The notes below the pieces were generated by a model that was given only the letters and a program-made list of their open reading frames with translations, had not been told where the DNA came from and searched no databases. The translations under genes and the position numbers were made by a program. Positions 1-10,921 of a stretch of 64,000 bases of DNA are shown one piece after another. Positions within the stretch are counted from its first letter, which is position 1. Each line of letters starts with the position of its first letter. The stretch spans positions 1 through 64,000 of the forward strand of contig NAVB01000199.1 of the NCBI GenBank assembly GCA_002179805.1, written 5' to 3'. Source of the stretch: Acanthamoeba lenticulata. Lineage: Eukaryota > Discosea > Longamoebia > Acanthamoebidae.

Positions 1-1663
1 AGGTTAGACCTATTGTCTTCACAGTTGATCACTTACAGCGCGCCACACGTACAGGTGGTCGAGCTTGACCCAAACAGGTTCCTTTGTTCGCGGATTGGCC
101 CCCAACTGAACCAAGAGCCGAACCTGCGCATCGTCGTGAACCGGTTAGAACAAGAGGTGAATACACAACACACATTGCAAGGAGGACGCGCGCACCATTT
201 CTAGGTCCTTCCTGGCGATCGCGAGGCCCAGCAGAACGGCCTCGTGGGGGCTGCCCTCCACGCCCGGATCCATGCCCAATTCCGTCACCTGACGCTTCAG
301 ACCCGCGTAGTCCTGAGGAATGGTCCGGACGGTCAGACATCAGGCCCCGAGTCGGATGGTGTAGGTTGTGCATAAAAGAAAAAGAAAAAGACAAGGAAGA
401 GGCGTACGCCGGACTCGACACTCCACTTGGGGCCTAGATAGAGCTGCACGGGCTCAATCGCCTTTGAAAACTAGAAGTGGCCAATCCAGCACGATACAAC
501 ACATGTGTTTGTCCTCTCCCCTTGCCTTTGGTATGTCTGGCGTGGGCGTACCTGATCCAGCTTCTGAGACGAGGGAGGCGCGTAGGTCGACGCCAAGCTC
601 AGCAGCACTGCACGATGATGAAGCCCCGTCAGGTAAGCTTCGAGTTGCATTCGTCCCCGACGGGGTGCGAGCGTACCCAAAGAGGGCAACTGGCGCAACA
701 GCCGGGCGAGCGTGACCGAGTGATCCTGGGTCTGAAGGGCCAGGTACTGTAGTCCAGACTCGGGGAGGACTGGGTTGTCGTTGGCCTTAGCCGCGTCCCA
801 GCCGTGACACGACGTGCCAGCCAAGTTGAGCACCCGGAGGCTCGGGAGCGCGCCGAGCACAGAGACAAAGGCCGTGAAGCTGACGTTTTTCCAGTGGGCC
901 AGGAACAGGCGCTCGAGCTGAGGACTATTCTTGGCCACGGCCAGAAGCAGGCGGTCCTCCCGCTCGCGCGAGCCCGCATCGCATGAACCGCCTTGTGCCC
1001 GCAGGAGACGTCAATTGGTCAAGTACGTTTGGTTTTTGTGGAGGATGACGACTCGATGGTACACGTACTCGAGGAACTGGTAACAGAGGGAATGGAGAGC
1101 TCGACGAGGTTTGGGAAGGTTGGGCCGTCGGACCTGGACGCCGAGGGGAAGAGGCCATGTAGCGCCCGGGCCGACGTACCGCGCAAGGAGAGGCGCAGGC
1201 TCGTGATGTAGTCGGCGCGGCCAAGCACGAACCGCAGCATGTGGCACTCGCGCGTTATCGTGCGGCGGGTCTCCTCCTCGAGCTTCTGCCGCCAGTCATC
1301 GACAGGGAACGGCTTGATGCGTCGCGCAATGGCCTCTCGCACCGCTCGCCTTCTCCGCTCTTCCTTTGGATCGACCACGGGCCCGGGAGGTAGCGGGGGA
1401 AGTGGGTGCATCTGTTGCAGAGTGGCCCCTAAGACTGGGCCATCCTCGTCGAGGAGGCTCGGCAGTTGAGGGTCGAGCTCGCTTTTGGTACGCCACAGGT
1501 TGGTAAAGTCGATGCGGGCGAGGATGTGCGGGTCGTTCACCAACTGCCGCAGTTCTGTGCAGGTGCCAGAAAGGGAGGCGCGCGTAGGGTTTGGGAATCG
1601 ATCTACCTCCAGCAAAGTGATGATGTGCAGAAGTATCTCCGGTGGTAGGTCGAGCAAACTCAT
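1..1663 (-). CDS. F-box / leucine-rich / ankyrin protein, 3' end outside window
   Basis: Spliced gene read right to left. The first exon (1663-1027) starts MSLLDLPPEILLHIITLL, a classic F-box that would recruit a substrate to an SCF ubiquitin ligase through Skp1. Exon 2 (991-552) holds leucine-rich segments such as LPSLRVLNLAGTS. Exons 3 (470-408), 4 (312-196) and 5 (123-37) join in frame and encode an ankyrin-like unit with HEAVLLGLAIARKDLEMVRLL. All four introns are GT-AG with consistent phase. A donor after position 37 has no usable acceptor inside the window, so the C-terminus lies beyond the left edge. The domains are visible in the sequence; the ubiquitin-ligase role and any target are inference. 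Confidence 0.75.
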
Positions 1664-2010
1664 CGAGGATGAACTAAATAAAAAAGAACTTAATCTGTCT
1701 GGCCTGTCAGTTTCTTTTGTGTGCTGGTTGTGTTCGTTCGTTTGTTGGTTTTAGCGTGGCCACCCGGCAAACAAGCTCGAGGGTCGGTTCATTTCTCTCG
1801 TTTGTGTTGTGCGCGTTGTTTGCGTTGTCGAGACGAGAGGAGTCATGAAAGCCTCTATTATTGGGAAATGAATGAGAGCTGCGCTGGGAAAGTTACGGCG
1901 GTTCATGTCGAATGATCCCACCGTGAGCACCAGCCGTTGAACGTCTGGGGGACTCGCGTCCACTCACGGGGAGGCAACGTTGGGTGCCTGGGTGCCGCTG
2001 GGAGGCGCCT
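1664..2010. other. Intergenic spacer
   Basis: Spacer of 347 bp between two minus-strand genes. It presumably holds the 3' end of the Tim44-like gene and the promoter of the F-box gene. A 70-codon minus-strand frame at 1751-1963 has no recognisable domain and no splice partner. I see no RNA gene or repeat here. Confidence 0.5.
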
Positions 2011-3212
2011 CTAGATCATCACCAACCGCCACTGGGGCGTATGGCCGGGCCGGAATGTGCCCTCAAATGTCCACTCGTGGATACGCGGGTAGGCGTCTTG
2101 TGCGAGGATCTGCGATGTGGCACGGATGGTCAGTATAGAGGTGCCTTCTTCACCCGGGAGGGACTGAGGGACCTTGGGCTGTGTGTTTTCGACTTCTACT
2201 TTGGTGGTGACCTCCTCCACGCAATCAAACTTGACCTGAACGCAGCAGCAGGGCGGAGTCACCATCAAGGCAAGACACTGTCACTACGTCCCAGGTGTGG
2301 CGTACGCACCTCAATGTGCGCGGTCTCAAAAATCAGGTCGCCTGTGTTGTCGAGCAAAGTCGCATTCGCTTCAGGCTTCAGGAAGTGCACATTCACGATC
2401 TCGGCCCCGTTCAACTGTCGTAGCTCCGTCGTGACGCGCAAGGGCTCCTGGAGCACGCCCGCGGATGATGAGTTGTCAATAACAACAGCAGCAACATGGC
2501 CCCGTTGGGAGGGAATCGATGTCTCCACCTTTTGCAGAGCTGCACATCCTTCCAGCAGCGCCTTGTTCAGCGCCGGGCTCAGCGCCTCCTCAAACCGCTC
2601 CGGCCGCTCTGGCGGGAAGCGCTCCATCAGAGTGCTGAACGCGCCCTTGGCGCCCTCCAAGAACTCGTCCCGCTGAAGGAAATCGCGATACAGTACACAT
2701 GTGTGAGTGCAGTGTTGGCGAGGAAGCGAGGGCGCGCAGAGTACCTTGAATCGTGGGTCCTTGTTTTCGAGCCAGTTCAGCATCAGGTTCACCTTGAGAG
2801 GCGTGAACAACGGCCACCGAAATGGCCTGCTGAGGTTGATGGTGCTAATTGGTGCGACATGCACTCGGGGTGGTTCTGACACTAACGGTTCATGACGCAT
2901 CTATTACGTAAGAGAATAAATAAAATAAGATTAAAAAATGATACCTGGCGTGGTGGTTGCGTTTGGCTGCACAGCTGAAGGATCAGATTGCGGTTCGGTG
3001 GGAGGCGATACAGGAGCAGTGGTGGTTGGCTCGGACTGGGGTTCCTTCTTCTGCGGTTCGGTGCTGGTCGATGGCTCGGGCGTTGGGGCAGGAGATGGTG
3101 CCGAGGAAAATGCTCGTGCAGCTGGCACACTGAGGAAGGAAGCATGCCGTGTGGTCAGGTACAAGGTTGACGGCCCACGAAAGGCACTGGCACAAACAGC
3201 ACGCAGTCTCAT
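2011..3212 (-). CDS. Mitochondrial Tim44-like domain protein (MRPL45/MBA1 type)
   Basis: The predicted start (ATG at 3212) gives an Arg- and Ser-rich, acid-poor leader, MRLRAVCASAFRGPSTLYL, ending near a RAFSSAPS stretch typical of a mitochondrial presequence. A Pro/Thr-rich linker follows. Exons then join in frame at about 2945/2881, around 2750/2690 and around 2530/2450. The conserved part contains LMLNWLENKDPRFK and RDEFLEGAKGAFSTLMERF and ends in WTFEGTFRPGHTPQWRLVMI, resembling the C-terminal tryptophans of the Tim44-like fold. Family members anchor mitochondrial ribosomes or the import motor at the inner membrane. The MRPL45/MBA1 assignment is inference. The gene is divergent from the WD40 gene at 3509, leaving a shared promoter region of about 300 bp. 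Confidence 0.6.
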
Positions 3213-3508
3213 CTTGATCTTCGAGTGGAAAATAAAACAGAAAAGCTCGGGCAAAATTTTCCCCTGATTTTCTCTTTTGTTTATTTTTGTGTTTTAATCT
3301 GTTGTGAACACCGGCGTGATCCCATTGCCTGCTATGAACTTCCAGACTGAGGTATTGGCTGGCTCTCCGGAGCGCGGCTCTTTTCTTGTGGGGCGTAATT
3401 AGCAGATAGTTAACATAGCTCAATCAGCTGCAGTTGACGCCACAGTTGAGCTGCACAGAGGAACAAAAAGACCAACCCCCCTCGTCGCCCACACGAGGCA
3501 CACGAGGC

Positions 3509-6500
3509 ATGACCGCGCCACCAGGCAAAAAAGATGACGTGAAGCTTCACCTCAACCCTCTGTTGCCTCTCCTTCGCTCGACCCTGGTCGTGGAGGGCGC
3601 CACCTACAAGCAGGACCTCCTTTCTTGCTCTGGTTCCCATTCATTAAAACTGCCCATTTCTGCCCATACTTCTACTCGCGGGCAGCTGAACACCGAGCCC
3701 TCGTTGTCCTCGTCGTCTTCTTCGAGTTCCTCGAGTTCACCCCCACCAACGCCCGGGTCTTCCAGCAACAGCGCTACCACCAAAGAGGCCCTGCGGCCAA
3801 CGGTGAATCTGCGCTTGCTTGGTCAACCTGTTTCGCTTCTTTCCCCGCGTCTGCGCCGCGAGAGCGATGAGGGCAACACAAAGAACGAAAGCGACGCCGC
3901 TGTTGCCGGAACGAAATGGCAAAGAGCGAAGAGTGGGCGCGAAGTGCGAATTGTGGTGGAGCCGGGCGCGACGAACGAGGCGACGACAACCACCAGCCCC
4001 GAAGATGGTGGTGAATCACCGGATGGGGACGAAGCACGCAAGGCCGCGACGCGAAGCCGCCGCGCCAGCTTCTCACGGACGCAGCAGGCTCTGCGGCAGT
4101 CCTTTCGGCACAAGATGCGGTCTAAAGGCGACAGCAGCGGCGAGCTCGGTCCGCACCCAAGCGGTCAAGTGGCCGCTTCGCAGGTCTTTTCCGATCCGGA
4201 GCACTCGTTCCACGTAAGGTATCAACAAAACCAACAACTTGTGGACTGTTTGTGGCACACCATCAGGCCCATGGTTAAATGCCGGTGGTGATTCAGCGAC
4301 AAGCAATTGCAGCATCTGGAGTTCAGCGGCGGTGTGCTGTATGTGCTCTCCCAGGACCGGATTCACCTCTACGATGCCGAGGCACGACCCTACCGTCCTT
4401 CCCCCCGAACGGGCCCTGGTTTCGATCGAAACGTCTCACACCAAAACACACAGACGCGGGATCACATGTACTCGATTGACGCTGCGGCGAGGCGCATCGC
4501 CGTGTTCGACCACGTCCTGTACTACGCCAACCGGACCAAGGTCTCATCGCAGGAGCGCGACGTCATCGTGGCCTGGAACACAAAGGTGCCGAGCGCGCAG
4601 AGGCAGGAAGGGGTGTTCCGTTCTTTTCTTAACGTGAATCGAGCTGATGACGTTGCCGCTCGTTCCAGCTGCGCAAAGTCACGCACGTGTTCAAGGGACA
4701 CCAGAAGTGGATCACTTCGCTCATCGTCCATGACAAGTTCCTGTACAGCGCCGCCACAGACCACACCTGCAGGTACGCCGTCTGGCCGACCGATGAACTG
4801 CACTGCGGCCCGCAGCGGTCATACCGCTCAAGCCCGTCGTCATTGCCGCCATCGCGGTGTCCCACAGATGCTGGAATGTGGTCCAGTGGACGACGCTGGG
4901 CTTTTCCTCGGCGCGGCAGCAGCGTTCAGGCTCCAACCAACCGCCAGCCAATCCCGAGGAGCAGGTCGAGGTGGCGCTCAAGCTCTGGGAAGAGCTCTTC
5001 CCGGAGGTCCGGCCAAGGACGCCATCCGTCGCGGCCAAGGCGCAGCAGCCCGTCGATGAACCCGCGGGACGCGACGACATTCTCACGCCCGCTGTGCGTC
5101 TCCTCCCTACGCTGCTACGGCTCGCGCTTGTCTCTCAAGCTCACGCCCAAGCGGCGCGAACGAACACAGGCGGTGCGAGTCTACCGCGAGGACGACGCCG
5201 TCACGTCGGTCGCCATCTGCGCCGAGCGCAGGCTGCTCTTCACGGCGTCGCCCACACAAGTCGTCCGATCCTGGTCCCTCGATGTGCGTTAGACAACCTC
5301 TCTCCTCCCCAGCATGCTCTGGGCTCATTGCAATGAGTGATGTGCGTGTGGCGCAGAGCGGCGAGCTCGTGAGCGACTACGCGGGCCACACCGACTGGGT
5401 CTATGGCGTGATCGTGCACGACGGTGTGCTGTACTCGTGCTCGCGCGACCAGACCATCCGGTCCTGGAACATCGACGTATTGCCCCCCTCGACCATTCGG
5501 GGGCAGCAGGCCTGAGCCTCACCCCCGACCTGCTCTTCCTCTGGTGTGCGCAGACGAGCGAGTGCACGCAGGTCTTTGAGACATCGTCGACCAACCTCAA
5601 CACCAAGCGCTTCTTCGTGGCCGGCGGCGTGCTGTTTGTCACCTGCGACGACTTTGCGGTCCGACTGTTCAACACCAAGGTAAGGCACCACCACCACTGT
5701 TGCCGCCGCAGCCTTGTCTCACCGCGCCGGGCTGGGCACAGACCGGCAAGGTCATCCGCGTGCTGGAGGGCCACACGCGGCCGATCCGGAGCATGCTGCT
5801 CTATGCCGGCCAGCGGGAGCTCTTCACCGCGTCGGCCGACGGGACCGTCCGCCGGTGGAACTTCAAGAAGGGACACGAGTTGGCCGTGTACAAGGGACAC
5901 ACGGCGGGCGTGGCGGCGATCGCCATCGACGAGCAGCGGCGGCTGCTCTACAGCGCCGGCCAAGACGGTAAGTCCTGCAGAGACCCGCCTTTTTGCCTTG
6001 CTCTTCCCCATGTGCGAAACCTCGCGCTCACGCCTGAGGCCAGGCCTCGTCTGCGCATGGGACTTGTCCGACGCGAGCGACAAAGCCCAGCGGCCCTCCT
6101 CCGGTACGATGCGGACCTTTGCCCTCGTCCACCACTGGTCCTTGCCCCTCATGGACGATGATGGGCGCAGAGACGGACGGGGAGCTCATGCAGTACAAGC
6201 GGCGCATCGACAACATCATCCAGCGCAGCGTCTCGCTCGAGGCTCTCGATGACGACAAGGTGCGCTCTTCTTCTTCTTCTTTGTCTGTGGCCACTTGCGC
6301 GGCTCGGCCTGACGTGGCGATGGCCAGGTGATCCCCGTGAGCGACCGCGTGCTGCAGCTCATCATGCAAGATGATGATGATGGTGATGAAGCAAAAGACC
6401 AAAACGTTGCAAACACTGAGGCAGCGCCCTCGCCCAACTCGCCGCCCGTGTCTCCGCGGCTGGGTTCGCCCGATCCGCCCCTCTCGCCCGTCGTGCCGCC

Positions 6501-8553
6501 GTCGCCCCGGCTGGCCTCCTCGGCGACGATGTCGGCCGCCCCGGTCTCTCCGCGACAGGCCTCTTTGGCGACGTCGGTGACGACGTCGACCACCCCGGCC
6601 TCTCCGCCCGGGTCCCCGCGACTGGCCTCGTCGGCGTCCTCCTCGCCGCCCTCCTCGCCGAGCAAGAACAAGAGCACTCTGTTCAAGTCGGGCCTGCTCA
6701 AGCTGGCCCGCGGCGACAGCTGGCGCATGAAGCCAGCCAAGGCCGCCGCCGGCGGTGTCGTGCCCGATGCGGCCAAGCCGCACTCGGCGGACGCGTTGAT
6801 ACCGTCGAGCTCAAAGGACAAGAAGGTCAAGAATGACCATCGCGAGCGCGTCGTGCTGGTGGAGCCCAAGCGAGAGTCCCTTGGCGGCGACGTTGGTGAG
6901 CAGCAGGCGGCGGTATCGGCGGCAGCCAAGCCCGGTGGGCGGATGAAGGACCAGCTGCAGCGGTTCGGTGTCTCGTTTTCGTTCGATCGGACAAAGAGGC
7001 GGGACAAGGCGCGCGGCGTGGGGACGCTCGACACGTCGCTCTCTGTGGTGAAGCGCTCCAGCAGCGACGGGCAGATGCCGCTGCCGCCCTCTGGCAAGGA
7101 CCGCATCCAGTGGTCCCCGGAGGACCGCTACAGCTCGGGCCAGTCGATCATCGTCCGGCCAGACGAAGCGGCCAAGGCCGAACCTTCGGCCGTTGCCAAC
7201 CCCGCCGCCACCGCTGCCGCGACGCCTGCAGCGGCCGACGCAGTTGCAGTTGTGCCGACGCCCCCGCCGGCGCCTTCGCCGACGAAGCGCAAATCGAAGG
7301 AGTTTGACATCCTCGCCTGGATGGAGGGGCAGATCGCGAACCAGGACGAAGGCGAGGAGCGGCGGCAAGCGCGGGCCGCCTCCAACGCCGAAGCCCAGCA
7401 GCCCAGCTTGGAGTCAGGGCCCAACGCGCCGCTGGATATCGCAGACGAGAAGAAAGCAGAGCTCGAGCCGTCATCATCGGCCAAGCCCATGGCGGCTGAC
7501 GACGCTGGCGCGAAGCAGAGCCCAAGGGAGGGCGAAGGCGAGGAGCAGGTGCTGGCGTCTTCCTCTGTGGAGGCAGCCAAGCAGGAGATCGAGAGCATCG
7601 TGTCGTTCGTGGGGCGACCCTTTGGCGAGCTGTCCTACGTCGACTTTGGCGTGACGCTGTACAAGGTGATCTCGCTTTGCATGCGCTTGTGCGATGTCGA
7701 CAAGCTGCCGCTTCCTATCGAGGGAGACGGCGCGGCGGCTGACGAAGCCGAGGGCCGAAGGGTGCGCAACGACCTGCGCCTGGCCGTGAAGGAGTTTACG
7801 CGCAACGGCGTCTCCCTTCTGCAGCACCTCAAGCGCACCGCACTGGCCAGGCGGACCAGCAGCCGTTTCGCCAACGAAGAGCGGGATGAACACGACCACG
7901 AACCGGACGACCAGACAGAAGACGAGGACGGCGAGCGCAAATCATTTGTTGGATCGACAAACATCCTGACGGCGGCGGTGAACCAGCTCGCCCTGTGGCT
8001 CTGCGACGCTGCTGACGAAAGAACGAAAAGCGACGGCCAAGGAAAGAACGAAAGCGGCGATGGGGACGAGGGAGCAGTCATCTCAGGAGCGCTGGAAGAG
8101 ATGTGGGCCAATGCGGAACGGCTGAGCGGGCCGGAGACGAGAGATCTGCTCGACGAGCTGCGACGACTACCTGACGCGGCGATCTCGCCAGTGGCCATTC
8201 GCGAAGCCCTGGCCATCCGAATGCCGCTTATCACCGAGCTCGTCGGGCTGCTTCGGCGCGCCTCCAACGGCGATGTCCTCTCCGTCGATCAGTGGCATGC
8301 AATCACCCAAGACCATCTCTTGGCGCTCGTCCAAGCTGCACGATGTGTTGCCGCCAGTCCATCGTTGGCGGCCGAAGGCGCGGTGAGACGTCAGCAGCTC
8401 CTCGCCATGGGATGCGCCGTGATTGTAACGGCGAGCGAGACCATACGCTGCCTTGACGAGCTAGTCCAGCTTCGCCAGAGGAGCGGCCAGCTGTTGCAGA
8501 CGGTCGCGCACCTGCTTGCAGTAATTCGGCGAGAGTGTCCTGCAACTGCGTGA
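3509..8553 (+). CDS. Large WD40-repeat protein, paralogue A
   Basis: Multi-exon gene with ATG at 3509 (MTAPPGKKDD) and TGA at 8551-8553. The N-terminus is low complexity with a long Ser/Pro run near 3700-3770. Several WD40 blades span about 4290-6090, including FKGHQKWITSLIVHDKFLYS and LYSAGQDG. Next comes a Pro/Ser-rich and acidic linker (6370-7560), then a helical C-terminal domain from about 7570 with SYVDFGVTLYKVISLCMRLC. A second gene at 38172-43266 has the same order and matching blade sequence, so the two are paralogues. WD40 propellers are protein-binding platforms; no partner can be named. The C-terminal domain is not one I recognise. The intron after 4381 may use a GC donor (see findings). 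Exon borders in the WD40 part are approximate. Confidence 0.8.
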
Positions 8554-8742
8554 GGAGCGACATCTTCTCGACCAATAGTTATATTTTTAAATATTTTATT
8601 TTTAACAATTATAAAAAAACGATAATATTAAACTGAAAAAGTTCTTCTGCGTGGTTCTAATTTCATTCTAGTTCTCCACGCTCAAGAATAAGAATGAAGG
8701 CGAGGCTGTTGAGCACTGGTTTGGCTTGGACATTAAGCCACC
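8554..8742. terminator. AT-rich 3' region after WD40 paralogue A
   Basis: Immediately after the stop, positions 8577-8650 are strongly AT-rich within GC-rich surroundings. This is consistent with 3' UTR and polyadenylation sequence. The next gene starts at 8743 on the same strand, so this short spacer must also hold its promoter. Confidence 0.4.
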
Positions 8743-10858
8743 ATGCCCAGGCGAAGACGTGCAAAGAAAGGGGCCGTGGAAGCCCTTCCATGCATGGAAG
8801 AGCAGCCAGTGGTCCCCCTCGCGGTCTCCGAACTTGACTCGGCCCTGACTGGTCCTGAGGAGGACGATCAAGATGTGGGCCTGCCCTGGGAAGTGTGGGT
8901 GGTTGTGCTGAAGTTCTTGCCTGGCAAGGACATGGTCCACTTCAGCCTCTCCTGCCGCTTCTTCCACTCCATCGCCAACCTGTGCGTTCCACTTACTTCG
9001 GCGTATTTTTGGATGGATAAGACTCACAGCCTTCTTCTTGTTGGCAGGGGCATGGTGTGGCGTGAGAAGTTGCCGCGCCTGTGTCATGATAGTCTGAAGC
9101 GGTGGGGGCTTGATCAGCTCATGATGGATGGATACAAGGTAGGATGGAAGAGCGTGTGCAAGTCTTTGCTCCGCCTCGGCTGGGCCAGTGACAGCATTGA
9201 CTATAGCCAGTGCGTTCTTTATTGTCCCAGAGGTTGCCCGTCTTTGGCTGACCAATTCATTCCAACAACAGCCTTCCAGCAAGACGGACCGGATTTGGGG
9301 TGCCTCGAGCATTCACCTGTCTGGCGGTCGACGAAGACACCTTCACGGATGTTCCTGGTACTCATGCTGACATCCACACAAGAGGTTTAATTGAGGCTCA
9401 CATGATGCCCCATTGTCGTTCCAGACGTGGTCGCTCTGGGCTTTGGGCCCAGTGCCTCGGGGGACTGCGTGCAGCTCTGGAAGCACAATGATCAACCACC
9501 ACCACCACCACCAGCAGAAGAAGAAGTAGAGGAAGTGCCGAGACCCCCTTGGGCGATGTGGCGCGGGCTCAAGGGCCACAAGAGCGCGGTCACCTGCATG
9601 AAGTTCCTGGACGGCACCGACCGTCTCATCACGGCATCATGGGACAGGTACCGGTTATGACCTTTGGTCTCTGTCTCTTTGCTCTTCACTCTTGGCTCAG
9701 TCTAAGGCTTCCTTCCAGGACGATCAAAATATGGCACAACCTCGCTCAGGAGACCAAACAGGCCGAGTGTGCCGCCACCTTGACCGGACACAGCTTCGAG
9801 GTTGAGTGCATTGCACGTCACCAGTCCAAGCTGGTACGTGCGCGAACTCGTTCGCCGGTGGCCTCACGACTGACTTGGTGATGGCCATGTGTCATCAGGT
9901 GAGCGGCAGCCAGGACCGAAGCATGATCTTGTGGGATTTGGCCAAGGCCAAGCAGGTTCAGACCTTCACGGGCCACACTCACTTCGTCCGCTGTATGCTC
10001 CCGCCTCGCGGTCTCTTGGCCTCCAGAGCCGTCCACACTGACCATTCATTCCTGCGCAGCTGTGATCTTTGACCGAGAGGCCCAGACGGTGCTGAGCGGA
10101 GGGATGGACAACACCATCCGCGTCTGGGATACTCGGGCCGGCACCAAGCAAGTTGCCCAACACAACTGCCAGGCGCCCGTGTATTGCTTGGCGCTCAATC
10201 CCGAAGGCAACCGCATCTACTTTGCCAACCTGGACTTTAACCTCAGGTTTGTGTTGTTTGTTGTTGTACGAGATGATGTTGATGTTGATGGTGGTGCAGC
10301 CACAAGGCCTGGATTGACCTGCGGGCAGAGGAGCCGACCCAAACATCATCCATCTTCTCGACCTTGTACTCCCGGCTCGTGTGCAAGCGCGACCTGATCC
10401 CATGGGAGCGAGGCCTTCACATGCGCATGCTGCCCTTCCGGCTGGACTCGAAGAACGACTTCCTGCTCGTGGGTACGACGCTGATCGATGATGATGACGA
10501 CGATGGTGATGTTGACGTTGTCGTCTGGTCTGGCTCTCACACGACCGCGCGGTCCACAGGCGGCACGTTGATCAAAATACCGCTTAACGCGACGCGGCCT
10601 TTTGAGGCGAGCGGCCAGGAGCTCTGCCCGTGGAATGAGTCCCAAGAGCACGAATCGTGCCGCGGCGTCTGCTGGACCAACTCGCAGGTGCTGGTGGCTG
10701 GCGGCAACAAGCGGGTCTTCCTGGCCGACCTCGGGACCAAGAGGGTGAAGGGGAGCGGCCTCCTCCACCCGTACCTCGAGGAGGAAGCCGCCGAGAAGCG
10801 CCAAGCGTGGCAGCAGCTGCGCTGGCCCTCGCAGCCCAGCGGTGTAACTGTAGGATGA
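8743..10858 (+). CDS. F-box and WD40-repeat protein
   Basis: ATG at 8743 begins a basic leader (MPRRRRAKKG). The F-box follows: LPWEVWVVVLKFLPGKDMVHF. After short introns the WD40 part runs from about 9430, with LKGHKSAVTCMKFLDG, LTGHSFEVECIARHQSKL, DRSMILWDLAKAKQVQTF and TVLSGGMDNTIRVWD. The gene ends at TGA 10856-10858. F-box/WD40 proteins are substrate receptors of SCF ubiquitin ligases, and the propeller usually binds phosphorylated targets. The role is family knowledge and no substrate is implied. It is convergent with the METTL25-like gene, whose stop lies about 63 bp away. Confidence 0.8.
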
Positions 10859-10921
10859 AAGAATGAATGAAAGCAAAGCAGTTGTCTTTTGTGGAGGACA
10901 ACCACGAGCCCAAGGTTACAC

